Made by a program: the position numbers and the translations under genes
Assembly (NCBI GenBank): GCA_008638375.1
Contig: VIRR01000579.1
Coordinates: 62,001-126,000, forward strand
Origin: Nyssa sinensis
Taxonomy: Eukaryota; Streptophyta; Magnoliopsida; Cornales; Nyssaceae
Direction of reading: 5' to 3'
DNA length: 64,000 nucleotides
In this document: piece by piece, positions 1 to 11,321 of the stretch
How positions within the stretch are numbered: the stretch's first letter is position 1
Layout of the letters: every line of letters begins with the position of its first letter
Notes under the pieces: generated by a model
What the model saw: only the letters and a program-made list of their open reading frames with translations
Database searches by the model: none
What the model was told of the DNA's origin: nothing

Positions 1-774
1 CGCCTAATAAAAGAGAAAAGATGACAAGTGATTTTGAAAATAGAAGTAGGTATTATCCCTATTCTATTTCACGTGTTTATATGCTTTTAAATTGCATATG
101 CTCTATTTGAAGAAAATGTGTATTTAGCTTGAATACTTTAATTGTCCAAAGCTATTGTTTTAAGAATGCATATATTCTGTGTTCTAAAATGTACGAGCAA
201 TTGGTAGTGAGTATTTCATAAACCCTCATGTGCTAAAACCACTACCAGTTGAAAACCCCATGACGAATGCAGGAATTACTCACAAGCTTTGATTAGCTTA
301 CCCGGATTTTATCTGCCCCCCTTTCAGGTGACTAAGGGCAGATCAATTATTGAAGACTATAAGGAGAAACCTAGCTTTTGGGAAGATTTGCTTGAGGAGT
401 TCTTTGGGGAAAAATCACATGAACTCTGATTAATATGTTTTGTATTAGCTGATATTTTAAGGACGTGTATTAAGCCCTACGGGGCAGTTGAATTAAGATT
501 TTAATTATGAAGTCTTTTAAGTTTTAGTTATGCTCTGATTTTATATGAATGTGTGAACATGTGTACCATTGTGAATAGCGGCAGTATCGGACGGATGTGC
601 AAATTTTAAATAAGAAAGAAAAGAAAAAAAAAAAAGTTTTTCACGCTTCTGCAACCACATGAAGCACATCTATTCGGTACCGCTGCCTATGCGAGCCTTG
701 TCTCGAGGCCTTCGGGTCTCGGGGCGGCGGTCGCGATCCGGTAATCCGCGTAGGGTGGGTTTCGGGTCGTGACA
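1..774 (+). repeat. B1: 3' part of a family B LTR
   Basis: This is the last 774 bases of a long LTR on the plus strand; its start lies outside the window. It ends in GGGTTTCGGGTCGTGACA, the terminal sequence shared by the chromovirus LTRs here, and aligns by eye to the reverse complement of B3 (54418 onward), including the A-rich stretch near 617-636 and the GC-rich end. A splice-acceptor-like CCCCCCTTTCAG ends at 327, with a CTTAC branch-like motif 27 nt upstream. It abuts a pol fragment in the same orientation, so it probably inserted into an older element. No open reading frame of interest is seen. Confidence 0.8.
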
Positions 775-1101
775 ACAGGCCACTCTGTTCAGCTTATGTG
801 CACAGCCCACCCTTTTGACTAGAGTGATAAAGGCACAGCTAGTGGATGTTGAGGCAGATCAGATCAGAGTACGGATTGCTAGTCCTGAGGGATTTACGGG
901 ATGGACGGTGCATTCTGACCTTAGTCTGAGGTATTTGGGTAGAGTTTTTGTCCCAGAGTCTCTTAGGGCTGATGTCCTTAGGGATTTCCACCACTCACGT
1001 CTGGCAGTGCACCTAGGGGGCACTAAGATGTATCACGATCTGCGCCGTCAGTATTGGTGGGCAGGGATGAAGAGAGATGTGGCGCAGTTCGTGTCGAGAT
1101 G
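775..1101 (+). pseudogene. Ty3/Gypsy pol scrap: RNase H tail to integrase zinc finger
   Basis: One open frame runs through this scrap (TTG at 815, then on to the LTR junction) and reads as the spacer before integrase plus its N-terminal zinc-binding domain. Visible motifs are H-H-S-R-L-A-V-H, the YWWAGMKRDV block and a closing SRC, which should continue to the second zinc cysteine. The A1 LTR starts at 1102 and cuts the frame; 30 further codons of apparent frame belong to that LTR. The fragment is on the plus strand, opposite to A1, so it belongs to an older host element broken by B1 on the left and A1 on the right. The rest of its integrase is not found to the right of A1, consistent with loss at the rearranged 17.39-kb junction. 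Confidence 0.8.
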
Positions 1102-2011
1102 TGTCACGACCCGAAAACCCACCCTATGCGGATCTCGTGTCGCGGGGCCGACCCGAAGGCCGTCCCTACTTTTTTTCATTCCTGTATCATAGTACTAATA
1201 TGCAAGGTACTAAAATCTTCAACAATAACAGCGGAAGTCTTATCAGTAATAGTACATCAGCGGAAGTCTTTCAATACACAATGTTAGCGGAAGTCTTTAC
1301 AATACATAATATGGTTCTAAATAAACAAAATAAGAACCAAACGTAACCAGCACCCGAGGGTGGTGAATACATGGGAGAACTAAAACATAGACTGATACGT
1401 TTCCTCAAAATGTCCTCCTATGCTCTCAGACTCCTACTGGGGTCTTGCAGCGTCATCACCTGAAATGGGGGGTAAGTGGGGTGGAATGAGCTACAAAGCT
1501 CAGTAAGTAAATGCAAATCTCCAACACTGGTATTGATGATCAATGAATCCATGAATAAGATTATGATAGCCAATCATAAGAAAGGAGATGCTGTGATAGC
1601 CAATGAGAACAGTTGCCATGAAGGCCAATGAATAATAAGTCACAATATTCAATTAGGAGTAATGGATACGCCATCAACATGAATCTTTCAAAGATAACAT
1701 AACAAGAATGTACTGCCACAATAACCGATCACGATCAATCCAATGAAGGGTGTCCTCTCAGTTTTAGATAAGTCACAGGGAATAGTGCCATTCAATAACG
1801 AAATCATAACGATTCTTAAGAGATGCATTTACTCTGTTCTTAGGTAAAATGCCAATGCAAATGTAAATGAAATGCCAATGGATATGCAATGAAAATGCCA
1901 ATGTTCATGCCAGTCAATTGCCGGTGGAAAGCCTTCGAGGAATTCATTCCTGCCACCTGTCCATTCATGTACTTGACCCTTAGGTCTCCAGTCAATCAGA
2001 AAGCATCAGAT

Positions 2012-2456
2012 GGATTTTGTGACTGAGCACAAATCCGGTGTTCATAACATATCATGATTATTCATAATTCCATAGGAGTATAAAATGGAATATCATATAT
2101 CCAATAAAGACATAGCAGTAAGCCTTTCAAGGCATGGTTCGACACGATAACAATGATAAAACAGTTAATCAATGTCCACAAGATAGAACAATATCACATT
2201 TGTGGATAGCAATAGCATGAGGTACTTTCAAGGATGGATATTGTGACTGAGCACAAATCCGGTATTCATAACATATCATGATCATTCGTGATTCCATAGA
2301 AGTATAAAATGGAATATCGAATATTCAATGAAAGCATAACAGTAAGCCTTTCAAGGCATGGTTCAACGTGATAACAATGATACAACAGTCAATCAATGTC
2401 CACAAGATAGAACAATATCACATTGTGGATAGCAATAACATGAGGTACTCTCAAGA
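2012..2456. repeat. Tandem duplication (~217-bp unit) inside A1 3' LTR
   Basis: Two adjacent imperfect copies, each starting near TTGTGACTGAGCACAAATCC and ending near GAGGTACT(T/C)TCAAG. The same doubling is in the other A1 LTR (about 14789-15233), whereas A3 (from about 22235) and A2 (from about 23795) have one copy. The duplication therefore arose in the A1 lineage before its insertion. Confidence 0.85.
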
Positions 2457-3969
2457 GTACAAGTTTGGCAGTAAAGAGAATAAACTCGGCTTGGAAACAC
2501 CATATGGAAGAGAAAGGGAATTTACTTACCTCTATTGTGATTCTATATCAGAAATCCGTGAACGTACCCTTGCCTTTGGAGTTTCCTATATATCAGTGAA
2601 TACGTTTCAGAATAAAGGGTATTCATCAAATTTTATGCCTTTCTATCATAAGTATTTCAAATACTATTTTAGACTTTACCATTGAGTCCGGAATGCCGAA
2701 GAAAGTCGGTTTAGGCTTTCGCGGAATTCCATTTGGACTTTTGTACTAAAAAGGGCAAAATAGTCATTTTGCACTTTTGCGGTATTTTATCCTTCGGGGT
2801 TCCGTCGCGTAAAACAGACCCCACCATTGGACTTAGAACGTCCGAGATAATAGGTTTTGACTATTCATTTGTATCGTTTGGACTTCGTTTGACCCAATTT
2901 TGAAATAGGGGCATTATTGAAAAAATTAATATTTAATTAATTTTTATACTTGGGCAACAGTGAGGTTTCACAAAACATTTGGGGCCGGTTCATAAATTCC
3001 AGAAGCTGCGGTCTGAACCAGTTGGTTCAGACCCCAAAACCCTAAACCGGTCAGCCCCTTTACTGAACCAAACAGTTCAGTCCATTCAGAGAACCGGATT
3101 TCAATAACCCAGTCCCTATCCTTATCCCTGTTTCGGTTAACCCCAAAACCCAATTTCTATTTAGTTATTCCTACAACCAAACAGCCCAATCTCATTTAAA
3201 TTAAAACCCAAAACGACACAGCTTCGGTCCCATTTATTTCCGGTCGGGTACCGACCCGATCCGAACCCGGATCCGTCTAGACTTAACCCGATAACCCCCC
3301 ACGCTTTTCCGGTCATCTTCCCCCCCATTTCTGGTAGGGTTCCGGCGTGAACAGTCGTCTTCTCCGGCGACTGTCACGTATTTTTCGGTGAGATTTCGGC
3401 CCATTTTAAATGCCATTCTTTTCCCTTTTTCCCAAGGATTTCAAATCTACCCTTGGTTTCCATTAGATCTTTCCACATCTTCACGAAATAGAGCCTAAAG
3501 GGGTCGGCCCGATTTTCCGGTGAACTGATTTTCTTGATTTCGTAACAGTTTCTTGACTGTTTTGGATCTAATTTGTTCCTAATAGTTTTCTGCATGCATA
3601 AGGATCATTTTCATAAACTTTTAAACAAGTTTTAACCATAAAATTCATGGAACCCGAGATTATCCATGAAACCTGCAACTCGGATTTTCTCTACGGTTTC
3701 TTAGCCATTTAACCTCATTCTTTTTGCATTTAGTTCCTTATTTCATGCTTGTTTAGACCTTATGATCAAAATGAATCAAATCATGCTACAAAACTTTGAA
3801 ACAGAAATAGTGGCTCACCTTTAAATTCGGTTTCCCTTGGTGTTGAGCCCCTCTTCCTCGCGCCTCTACTCCAGATTTGTTCCCCTTCCTTCTCACTCCA
3901 AAACTCTCTTTTCCTTTTTGGTTTCCTTCTCCCGAGAGTGAGAGATCTCATGCATGAAATAAGCTTTTC

Positions 3970-3972
<3 letters not shown>

Positions 3973-4005
<33 letters not shown>
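3973..4005. repeat. (TC)n microsatellite
   Basis: An uninterrupted TC run, read as (GA)n in LTR sense, placed just upstream of the donor-like site. It is shorter and interrupted by TTT in the 5' LTR (around 16749-16773), consistent with slippage since insertion. Confidence 0.9.
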
Positions 4006-4006
<1 letters not shown>

Positions 4007-4640
4007 GTCAGACTTCACCATGACCTGTGATCTTCTTACACACTCCAACACCTAATTCTGTCACCACCATTCCCTATTGAGTGTTATACACTCAACTCCT
4101 CACACACACACATTGAACCGTACACACACACACACTTTTTGATACATATATATATATATATACATATATATCACCCACTCACACACACTTGCACGGCTGA
4201 TAGCAGCCTTTGCCCATTTTTCTTTTCCTTTTTATTTTAATTTAAAATGCACACATATATATACATATATATATATTATAATACATTATATAATATATAT
4301 ATACATGTATAACCCATAATTATACATATTTTATACGTACCTATACGCCATACATATACGCATATACTTAAACTCTGGGCATGCATGCATACACTAATTT
4401 TCAGTATACTACGTGTCTGTGAAACATGGGCATGCATGGAATACGTGCATGCACGCTTTACGATGTAATGTCCCGGGGTGCTCGGGTGTTACCCAGCACC
4501 TGTTATATATTTCAATCATTTTCCATTTCCAGTCATTCATTTCTGTGAAATACCGTGATATACCTTTCTTACCGTTCAAGTTACATATTTCAACCTACCT
4601 ACCTCGGTATACGTGACGTATCTCGGGTCGGGATATTACA

Positions 4641-4653
4641 TTCTTACCTCCTT
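4641..4653 (-). other. A1 polypurine tract
   Basis: Directly next to the 3' LTR, read on the minus strand as AAGGAGGTAAGAA. This is the expected plus-strand primer site and fixes the element's orientation. It is preceded in sense by the conserved AAACTTATTTTT context also found in A2. Confidence 0.85.
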
Positions 4654-4722
4654 AAAAATAAGTTTGTCCTCAAACTTAGCATATACTACTATGAAAACAA
4701 ATGTGGGTACTTGGCGCGCATA

Positions 4723-4940
4723 TCATCTTCTCGCTCCCAAGTAGCCTCTTCCATCCGGTGATTTCTCCACAGAACTTTGACTAGTGGAATAGTCTTGTTC
4801 CGTAGTACCTGATCTCGACGGTCCAAAATCTGAACTGAATGTTCTATGTAATCTCAGATTTTCCTGGACGTCTAACGATTCGTGCTCGATCACTTGATCT
4901 GCACTCTGTATACATTTCCTTAGCATCGAGACATGAAACA
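4723..4940 (-). pseudogene. A1 pol 3' end: integrase C-terminus and chromodomain, frameshifted
   Basis: Downstream part of the A1 integrase, separated from the rest by solo LTR G1. In sense it begins FHVSMLRKC and continues to QVIEHESLDVQENL, then slips frame by one base near 4857. The chromodomain that should follow (aligned to A2 25847-26005) is recoverable only in the neighbouring frame. The open frame seems to extend to 5046, but everything above 4940 belongs to G1. The part kept is short against the family's usual length, and this copy cannot encode a complete integrase. Confidence 0.85.
4936..4940. other. Target site duplication AAACA (left of G1)
   Basis: AAACA here and at 10365-10369 directly flank G1. 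Removing G1 and one copy restores the integrase region of A1 in line with the homologous sequence of A2 near 26100. Confidence 0.9.
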
Positions 4941-5639
4941 TGTCACATCCCGAACCCCACCCTACGCGGATGTCGAGGACGTGACCGCCAGTCAGTCGCG
5001 ACGCGACCAACCAAAGGCAAATTCTGAACTTTTCGACGAATTGCACTCCAACTGTAGGGTCAGATGCAGCGGAATTTAAAACTTTTCTTTATGTCACGGG
5101 AATGCAACTCACTTATTCATCATAAGAATATGTATCACAGAGCAAGACTAAATCCAGTCAGTCAACAATTCTAATCTCAGAGCATATCTAAAATCAAGCA
5201 TATAACAACAGAGCAGATCTAATATCTCTAGAGTACCATTAGTTCCATGAGCCATGTCTATCTAGTATATATCAGTCAAGTCAGTCATAACATACCACTC
5301 ACTAGAATAACCAGGTTCAATCCACAATAAACCAGTCTCTACAGTTCAGTGCCGTCAGATCCTTACTTGCAATGCCACTTGGCCTATTCACGTCATGTCA
5401 TAGTACCTTCTAATCCAATGGAGGTAATTCCTGAAAAATGTCAGAATAATGGAGTGAGCTTAAATAAGCCCAGTGAGTAACACAGATTCCCTATCATGGG
5501 TTTCAAAACCAGTTTTGTGCTTCCAAGGCACATGGATAATTTAGTCATTTCAAAAATAACTATTTTTATAAGTCCATTTCATAAGCAGTCTAGTACAATA
5601 AAACAGAATCGAACAAACAATACAAACGGATCGGAACAT

Positions 5640-6345
5640 GACATAACCAATCGGTCAAAACAATAATTATTGCTAATATATCGGTCAAGACACAGACTCT
5701 TCATTAACGGAACGAATCATAATCGGGACTGAGTGGGAACAATAAATCAGTCAAGACAGGGGCATTTTAATAACAGGACGGAAACATAACGGAACTAGAC
5801 CATCTATCAATCAGGCCGGACATATCATCAACGGACGAAATATAACGGAATCGAACGGAAACAATACATCAGTCAAGCAAAGGCATGTCGCGAACGGATA
5901 AAATTATAACGGAACTAAACGGAAACAATACACTAATCAAGACACAAGGCAAATCATGAGCAGGACACAACATAACGGAACTGGGTAGAAACAATATAAC
6001 AATCAAGTCAGGGACACATCACTGTCGGAACTAATCATAACTGGACTGAACAATATTTCAATCAAGACAGACGTATCATCAACGGACAATACACAACGGA
6101 ATTGGACCATATATCAATCAAGGCAGACACATTATCAATGAACGGAACATAACAGAATCGAACAGAACAAAACTTTAGTCAAAGCAAAGACATATCATCA
6201 ACGGACAATACACAACGGAGCTGGACCATATGTCAATCAAGGCGGACTTAACATCATTAACGGACGGAACATGTCAGAACCGGACGGAACATATCAATCA
6301 AGGCAGACATATCATTAACGGACAGCACATAACCGAACTGAACGG
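5640..6345. repeat. Degenerate minisatellite, ~55-65-bp unit
   Basis: About a dozen irregular units with the recurring pieces CATAACGGAACTGGACC, TATCAATCAAGGCAGACA and CATATCATCAACGGAC. Units vary in length and sequence. G2 lacks this array at the matching place, so it expanded within the G1 lineage. In LTR sense it sits in the second intron-like segment. Confidence 0.8.
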
Positions 6346-7079
6346 AATTCCTAATTCGAAGGACACAAGCACATCACGTGGAATGTGGTACAAAGGGCGT
6401 ACATTAAGTACATACATTTAAACAATATAGCATTCAGACAGTATACTATACGAAGCGGTACGATACAACAAAATGTTGTTCTCTACCTATATCACATGGT
6501 TTATTTTAATCGTTTCGGAAATAATGGTTCAATATATCCATTTTATCTCAACAGTTCAAAACGGACAAAACAGTACGGAATGCTAGCACAGGGATCAGGA
6601 ATATAGTCAAGTATTTAAAAAGACTAAAACCATGTCATAAGTGATATAGTACGGGAAGGCATGCATTTAAATAATTGCACTTAAATAATTGCATTCAAAA
6701 CAGATCAGTAAATCAAGGGACAGTATCAAAACAGTGTCAGAAGTTACTCACAAAGGACAGACAATGAATCAAAATACAGTACAGTGTCAGGAGTTACTCA
6801 CAAACTTTACGCTTATTTCCTTGCATAAATAATCCGATAACCTCCAGGTACGTCAAGCATCTCCATGTATATCCTGAATAATAATCATCAATCACAGACA
6901 GATCAGAACTCATCCATTCAGGTCTCATTCGTCATCTTAGGTATCTATCGGATTACCTAAGATAGCCTAGTAGCCTATCGCCCTTCCATTGGGTCTCACC
7001 CGAGGCTATTTCATTCTTTAATTAGGCTTAGCAGTTATTAGGATTATATCCTAAGTCATTTAGACTTCAATTGTTATCA

Positions 7080-8240
7080 GTTAGGCACTCATTCAACCTT
7101 AGGGGCAAAATGGTAATTTTACCATTCTTGTCCCGGACCCTATCGTGGTCTACGGAATAGTCGTTATATCTTAAGTACAAAGTTCTACGTCCTTTGGCAC
7201 TCCAATCGGTATCAGTTAGGTTCTTATTTTAACCATAGGGGCAAAATGGTAATTTTGCCATTCTTATCCCGGACCCTGTTATGGTCCTCAGAATATCTCA
7301 TATATCGTATATATGAAGTTTTAAGTCTTTTAGACTTTAATCGGTATCAGTTGGGTACTTATTTAGTCTTAGGGGCAAAATGGTAATTTTGTCATTTTTG
7401 CCCCGGACCCTATCATGGTCCTCAGAACGTCCCATATATCTCATGTATAAATTTGTAAGTCCCTTGGACTTCATTTGGTATCTACTTTAGATCATCGGGA
7501 CACATCGGTCATTTCTCGTTTTACGCGTTGACTGTCTCGGAGTCATATTTAGCCCTTCAGTGTTCATAATCATGCCTATGATAATTTATCAGATCAGTTT
7601 GACCTTTATTCGACCTCTACTTTGCACTTACAGTGCTCAGGGGTATTTTGGTCATTTTACGTTTTGTGTAATTCTGACCCCGATTCGTCTTCTAATCAAG
7701 TATACAGTCTCACCAGTGTCTGGGCTCCTACCGGTATCAGTTTCGTCCCAATCGGACTTTGTTTAGGTCTCGTACGGTATCAGGGGTAATTTGGTAATTT
7801 CATGTGTCGTATTTTTCGGCACGTCAGTTCATAAAATGGACCTCACCATTGGGTCCAGAGCGTCCAACATAGTGAAATTGGACTGTCTGTTATATTTAAT
7901 CGGCCCTGGGTATCATTAAGGGCAATTCAGTCATTTACACCTACGTGTCTGTATTTTTCGGGACCTCAGTTCGTTAAGCGGACCTCACCGTTGAGTCCAG
8001 AATGCCCGAGATAGTCAAAATAGGCTATCTGATATTTTTATTTGGGTCTGGGTACCATCAGGGGCAGTTTGGTCATTTATCACTTACGGGTCTGTATTTT
8101 TCGGGACTGTATTTCCAAAATCGGACTGTACCATTGAGTCCAGAATGCTTGAAATAGTGAAAATACACTATTTATTTAATTTATTTGGACTCCGTTTGAC
8201 ATATTTAATGTCCAGGGGTAAAATTGTAATTTTACCTATT
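7080..8240. repeat. Degenerate tandem array, ~125-145-bp module
   Basis: Roughly eight to nine imperfect units. Each carries AGGGGCAAAATGGTAATTTT or a variant, then a CGGGACC-type block, then CACCATTGAGTCCAGAATG or a variant. The same unit recurs one to four times in families A, B, D, G and H. Confidence 0.75.
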
Positions 8241-9875
8241 TAATAAAATAATTAAATAATTATTTTATTATTTAATTAATTTATTCAGGGCTTAAATGTA
8301 TAATTTTTTCCAAAATCTGGGCCAGAGTACAATTACACAAAACAGTTGGGGGTTAATATGCAATTTCAAGAAGTTTAAGGGTTCAAAACAGGATTTTATA
8401 AAAATTAGGGTTCAGAACCGTTTGGTTCTAGGGTTCACCAAGTGAACCGGTCCAAAATTCCTCAAAACCAACCGGTCTAGTTGCCTTCAGAAAATCGGGA
8501 TAAGATATCCCTGGTAACCCCAAATTTGCCCCTTATCCGTGTTTAGGGCTAAGCCCAAATCAAATTTTCTAATTTTGGATTTATTAACTGTGTTGCCAAA
8601 CAGGCCGAATTCAGGTTTTAATTTAAAACCTTTAACACAAAACGGCGTAGCTTCATTTTTTTGGTGGCACGTTCATGCGTCGACACGTGTCCGAGTCGAC
8701 ACGGTCTGCCCAAGCGAGTTAGACGAGTCGACTCCGTCTTCTTCATCTTCTCCCCCAGTTTTGCCCTAGTTCCCGATTTCATATTTTCTCATTTTCGTGA
8801 TATTTGAGGTACATATTTTTGCTGTTTTTGGTTCCAAACCATTCCCACAGGTTAGACCAACAACTTGGCATCGATTTTGTGCGTCGAAATTACGAGTGGA
8901 GCTCTGTTTAACCGATTATCATGGGGGGTTGCAGCTCGGTCGCGTGGCCTCATTTCTCCACCAAACCTCACATGGCTTGGTTCGTTGTGACCGTGTGTCC
9001 ATGGGGATCAACATCCCATTTATAAATTTCAGTTTAAGGGCCTATTTCAGATTTTTGGTTCCATGGCCGAGACCCATAGGTTCGGCTTCGAGGGCCTTCC
9101 AGTGTGGTTTTGGGTCGCGTAAGGCGATATTTTAAACCCCCTTCGTGTCTAGATTAGTTCTAGACCATTGAAAATCAGTTCGGTTGAGGTCATTTCAGAC
9201 CTGCTACTCAAGGTCGTTAATGGCGGTTTTGTTATAGTTTTTTGGGTTTCAGCCCTATTCGACTCTCCCAATTGATTCATAATAATGCTAAGGTCTCACA
9301 GTAACTGATTTACGCAGTCCATATGATTTAAAAACCATCAGAGAAATACCAATAACCCAAATAGAAAAATTTAGCAATTTAGCAGTTTTGAGGTATTTAC
9401 CTCTCAAGCAGTGGCCTTCCTCATGGCTTGGTTCAGGCACATTGGTGGTGCCTCAGTCAGTCACACGGTGCTGCTCGGCTCCTCAGTCCCCTTTGGTGCA
9501 TCTCCATGAATGTACACACCATGGACACACACTTTGCATGCACATGCAAGGCCTTACCTCTTCCTAACCCACTCTCTCTTTTGGTGCAAGTCTGTCCGTA
9601 CACTATCACACACATTCAGGCAGTTTTCTGGCTAGCCCCCAAGCAACATGTAACATATATATACATATATTATTACATATTCTATATATATACCTCTCTT
9701 ATATGTATATAGATGTATATACATCAGAGAACAGTGGGATCTTAGGGCTGAGGTGGGCTGAGGGGGCAATCATGTGGGGTTTGCATGCAACCTCATTGGT
9801 CCAATTTGAGGTGGGGCTTGGGGCAATTCAGAGATATATACAATTAAGTTGTGTATATAGGCACAAAGGTCTGGG

Positions 9876-9950
9876 TAGCCCAACTGATAAGTTTTTTGGA
9901 TAAAATTCTTTCCCTCCATAGGTCAAGGGTTCAATTCCCCTTGACCACCA
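9876..9950 (+). other. tRNA-like A-box/B-box module in G1
   Basis: TAGCCCAACTGA at 9876-9887 matches 10 of 12 positions of the Pol III A-box TRGCNNAGYNGG, and GGTTCAATTCC at 9928-9938 matches 10 of 11 of the B-box. Flanking GGTCAAGGG and CCCCTTGACC can pair as a T-arm-like hairpin. It is antisense to the LTR and preceded by a TA-rich stretch. It is too degenerate to be a working tRNA gene. Confidence 0.55.
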
Positions 9951-10369
9951 ATTTGGCCATTTTTCCACATTTTGGGCTAAGGCCCTATTTGGTTGCGCAG
10001 TAATTCAGTTTCTGATGTTTGCCTCATAACTTTCATTCCGTAACTCCTTTTTCGATGCGGTTTGTTCCGAGAGTTTCATATTTCAGTTATCTACAGTGTC
10101 AGAGGTTCCGTGTCATTTATTAGTCATTCGGGATTTTTGTGGTTAATTAATTCGAATTCCGTCAGTGTTAAATTGACATTATTTCACCTAATTAATTGGT
10201 AATTAGGTTCGGGTGTTGTACCCTATTCTCGGACATGTTTAATCATTCTATTGGTCTAGTGTGACCACCGTGAGATTAAGGTTAATTTCCTTAATTATTC
10301 CCTAAGCCGGTACTAATTAATAATTAATATTTAATTATTAATTATACAGGATCGGGGTGTTACAAAACA

Positions 10370-11321
10370 CATTGTGAACATGTGCTAACTCTGAAGGTAA
10401 AGCAAGCTCGTAAGCTACGGGTCCAACCCTCTTTGTGATCCTGAATGGCCCAATATATCTGGGGCCAAGCTTTCCCCTCTTGCCAAACCTGACTACTCCT
10501 TTCATGGGTGATACTTTCAAGTACACAAAATCGTCTTTCGCAACTCTAAGTCTCGTCGGTGAACATTCGCATAACTTTTCTGTCGACTTTGAGTTGCTAA
10601 TAAACGCTGTCGGATCAGTTGTATCTTTTGTGCGGTCTGTTCCACTACCTCTGGCCCATAGAGTTTCCTTTCTCCCACCTCTGTCCAACACAGTGGTGAT
10701 CGGCACTTCCTGCCGTACAATGCCTCATATGGCGCCATACCAATACTAGCTTGATAGCTATTATTGTACGTGAACTCCACCAATGGCAACTGATCTTCCC
10801 AACTCCCTTCAAAGTCTATGACACAGAAACGCAGTAAGTCTTCTAAAGTCTGTATCGTCCTTTCCGACTGGCCGTCGGTCTCGGGATGATACGCAGTGCT
10901 AAGACTCAGTTCCGTGCCCATAGCTTGTTGTAATCCTTTCCAGAATCGTGATACGAACCGGGGGTCCCTATCAGAAACGATTGATACTGGGACTCCGTGA
11001 AGTCTAACAATCTTTCTAATGTATAGCTCGGCTAGTCGCTGAAGAGATTGTGTTGTCTTGGTTGCCAGGAAGTGAGCTGACTTAGTTAATCTGTCTACGA
11101 TGACCCAGGTAGAGTCACTCCCCTTGACTGTCTTTGGCAATCTTGACACAAAGTCCATCGTGATGTGTTCCCACTTCCATTCAGGAATGGGCAGTGATTG
11201 CAGAAGTCCTCCAGGCTTCTATTGTTCTACCTTAATTTGCTGGCACTTGACACATCGTGCTATGTACTCAGCTTATGTGACGTTTCATCCCAGACCACCA
11301 ATAAGTATCCTTAACATTCAT
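10370..11321 (-). pseudogene. A1 integrase (core plus part of C-terminus), frameshifted
   Basis: Catalytic core of the A1 integrase, which would insert element cDNA into the genome. The frame 10517-11158 shows the DD35E triad: D in MDF (residue 2 of the frame), D in SDRDPRF (63) and E in SER (99), with 35 residues between the last two. A one-base deletion near 10541 shifts into the frame holding KVSPMKGVVRFG and LGPRYIGPFR (GPF-type module). The zinc-finger side, 11159-11321, is damaged: only pieces such as the YWWSGMK-like block survive before the homology with A2 stops at about 11321. The 3' side is cut by G1 at 10364. Close to A2 26208-27299. Confidence 0.9.

Larger units (their letters stand above)
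1102..4640 (-). repeat. A1 3' LTR, 3539 bp
   Basis: Bounded by TGTCACGACCCG (plus strand, 1102) and GGGATATTACA (ending 4640); in sense it is TGTAATATCCCG...CGGGTCGTGACA. Sense-order landmarks are a TA-rich region (4140-4370), a GA-rich stretch (complement of 3973-4005), a donor-like AG|GTGAGC (GT at 3817-3818), an exon-like 56-nt segment 2530-2585 framed by TATATAG and AG|GTAAGT, and an acceptor-like CCCATTTCAG (AG at 1460-1461) with CTCAT 27 nt before it. Contains the 217-bp tandem duplication at 2012-2456 and two copies of the ~140-bp module at 2680-2900. Short frames inside, such as a 73-codon one at 3374-3595, recur in the other LTR only because the LTRs are copies. Confidence 0.93.
4941..10364 (-). 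repeat. G1: solo LTR, 5424 bp, nested in A1 pol
   Basis: Ends are TGTCACATCCCG and CGGGGTGTTACA on the plus strand, with perfect 5-bp duplications on both sides. There is no primer site, polypurine tract or coding region, so it is a solo LTR. It matches G2 in order but is 2 kb longer, largely through a minisatellite (5640-6345) and extra copies of the ~140-bp module (about 7080-8240). Splice-like landmarks: donor GT at 9399-9400, exon-like 6802-6873, donor at 6800-6801, acceptor AG at 5431-5432 with a CTCAC branch-like site 24 nt upstream. Confidence 0.9.

Noticed and set aside
2368..2685. 105-codon plus-strand frame, repeated at 15144-15461
   Set aside because: Antisense to the LTR and duplicated with it; composition is not protein-like.
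3374..3595. 73-codon frame on the minus strand, nearly identical at 16149-16370
   Set aside because: The two are the same place in the two LTRs of A1, so conservation is only recent duplication. No known domain, and A2 and A3 do not keep it.
5640..6345. Possible CRISPR-like spaced repeats
   Set aside because: Units are degenerate and of uneven length, with no constant repeat and spacer, in plant DNA.
8539..9135. Frames of 76 and 112 codons in G1
   Set aside because: Antisense to the LTR, unlike any family, and not kept in G2.
4941..10364. G1 as a full element rather than a solo LTR
   Set aside because: No primer site, polypurine tract or second LTR copy inside; order of parts agrees with solo LTR G2 once the minisatellite and extra modules are allowed for.
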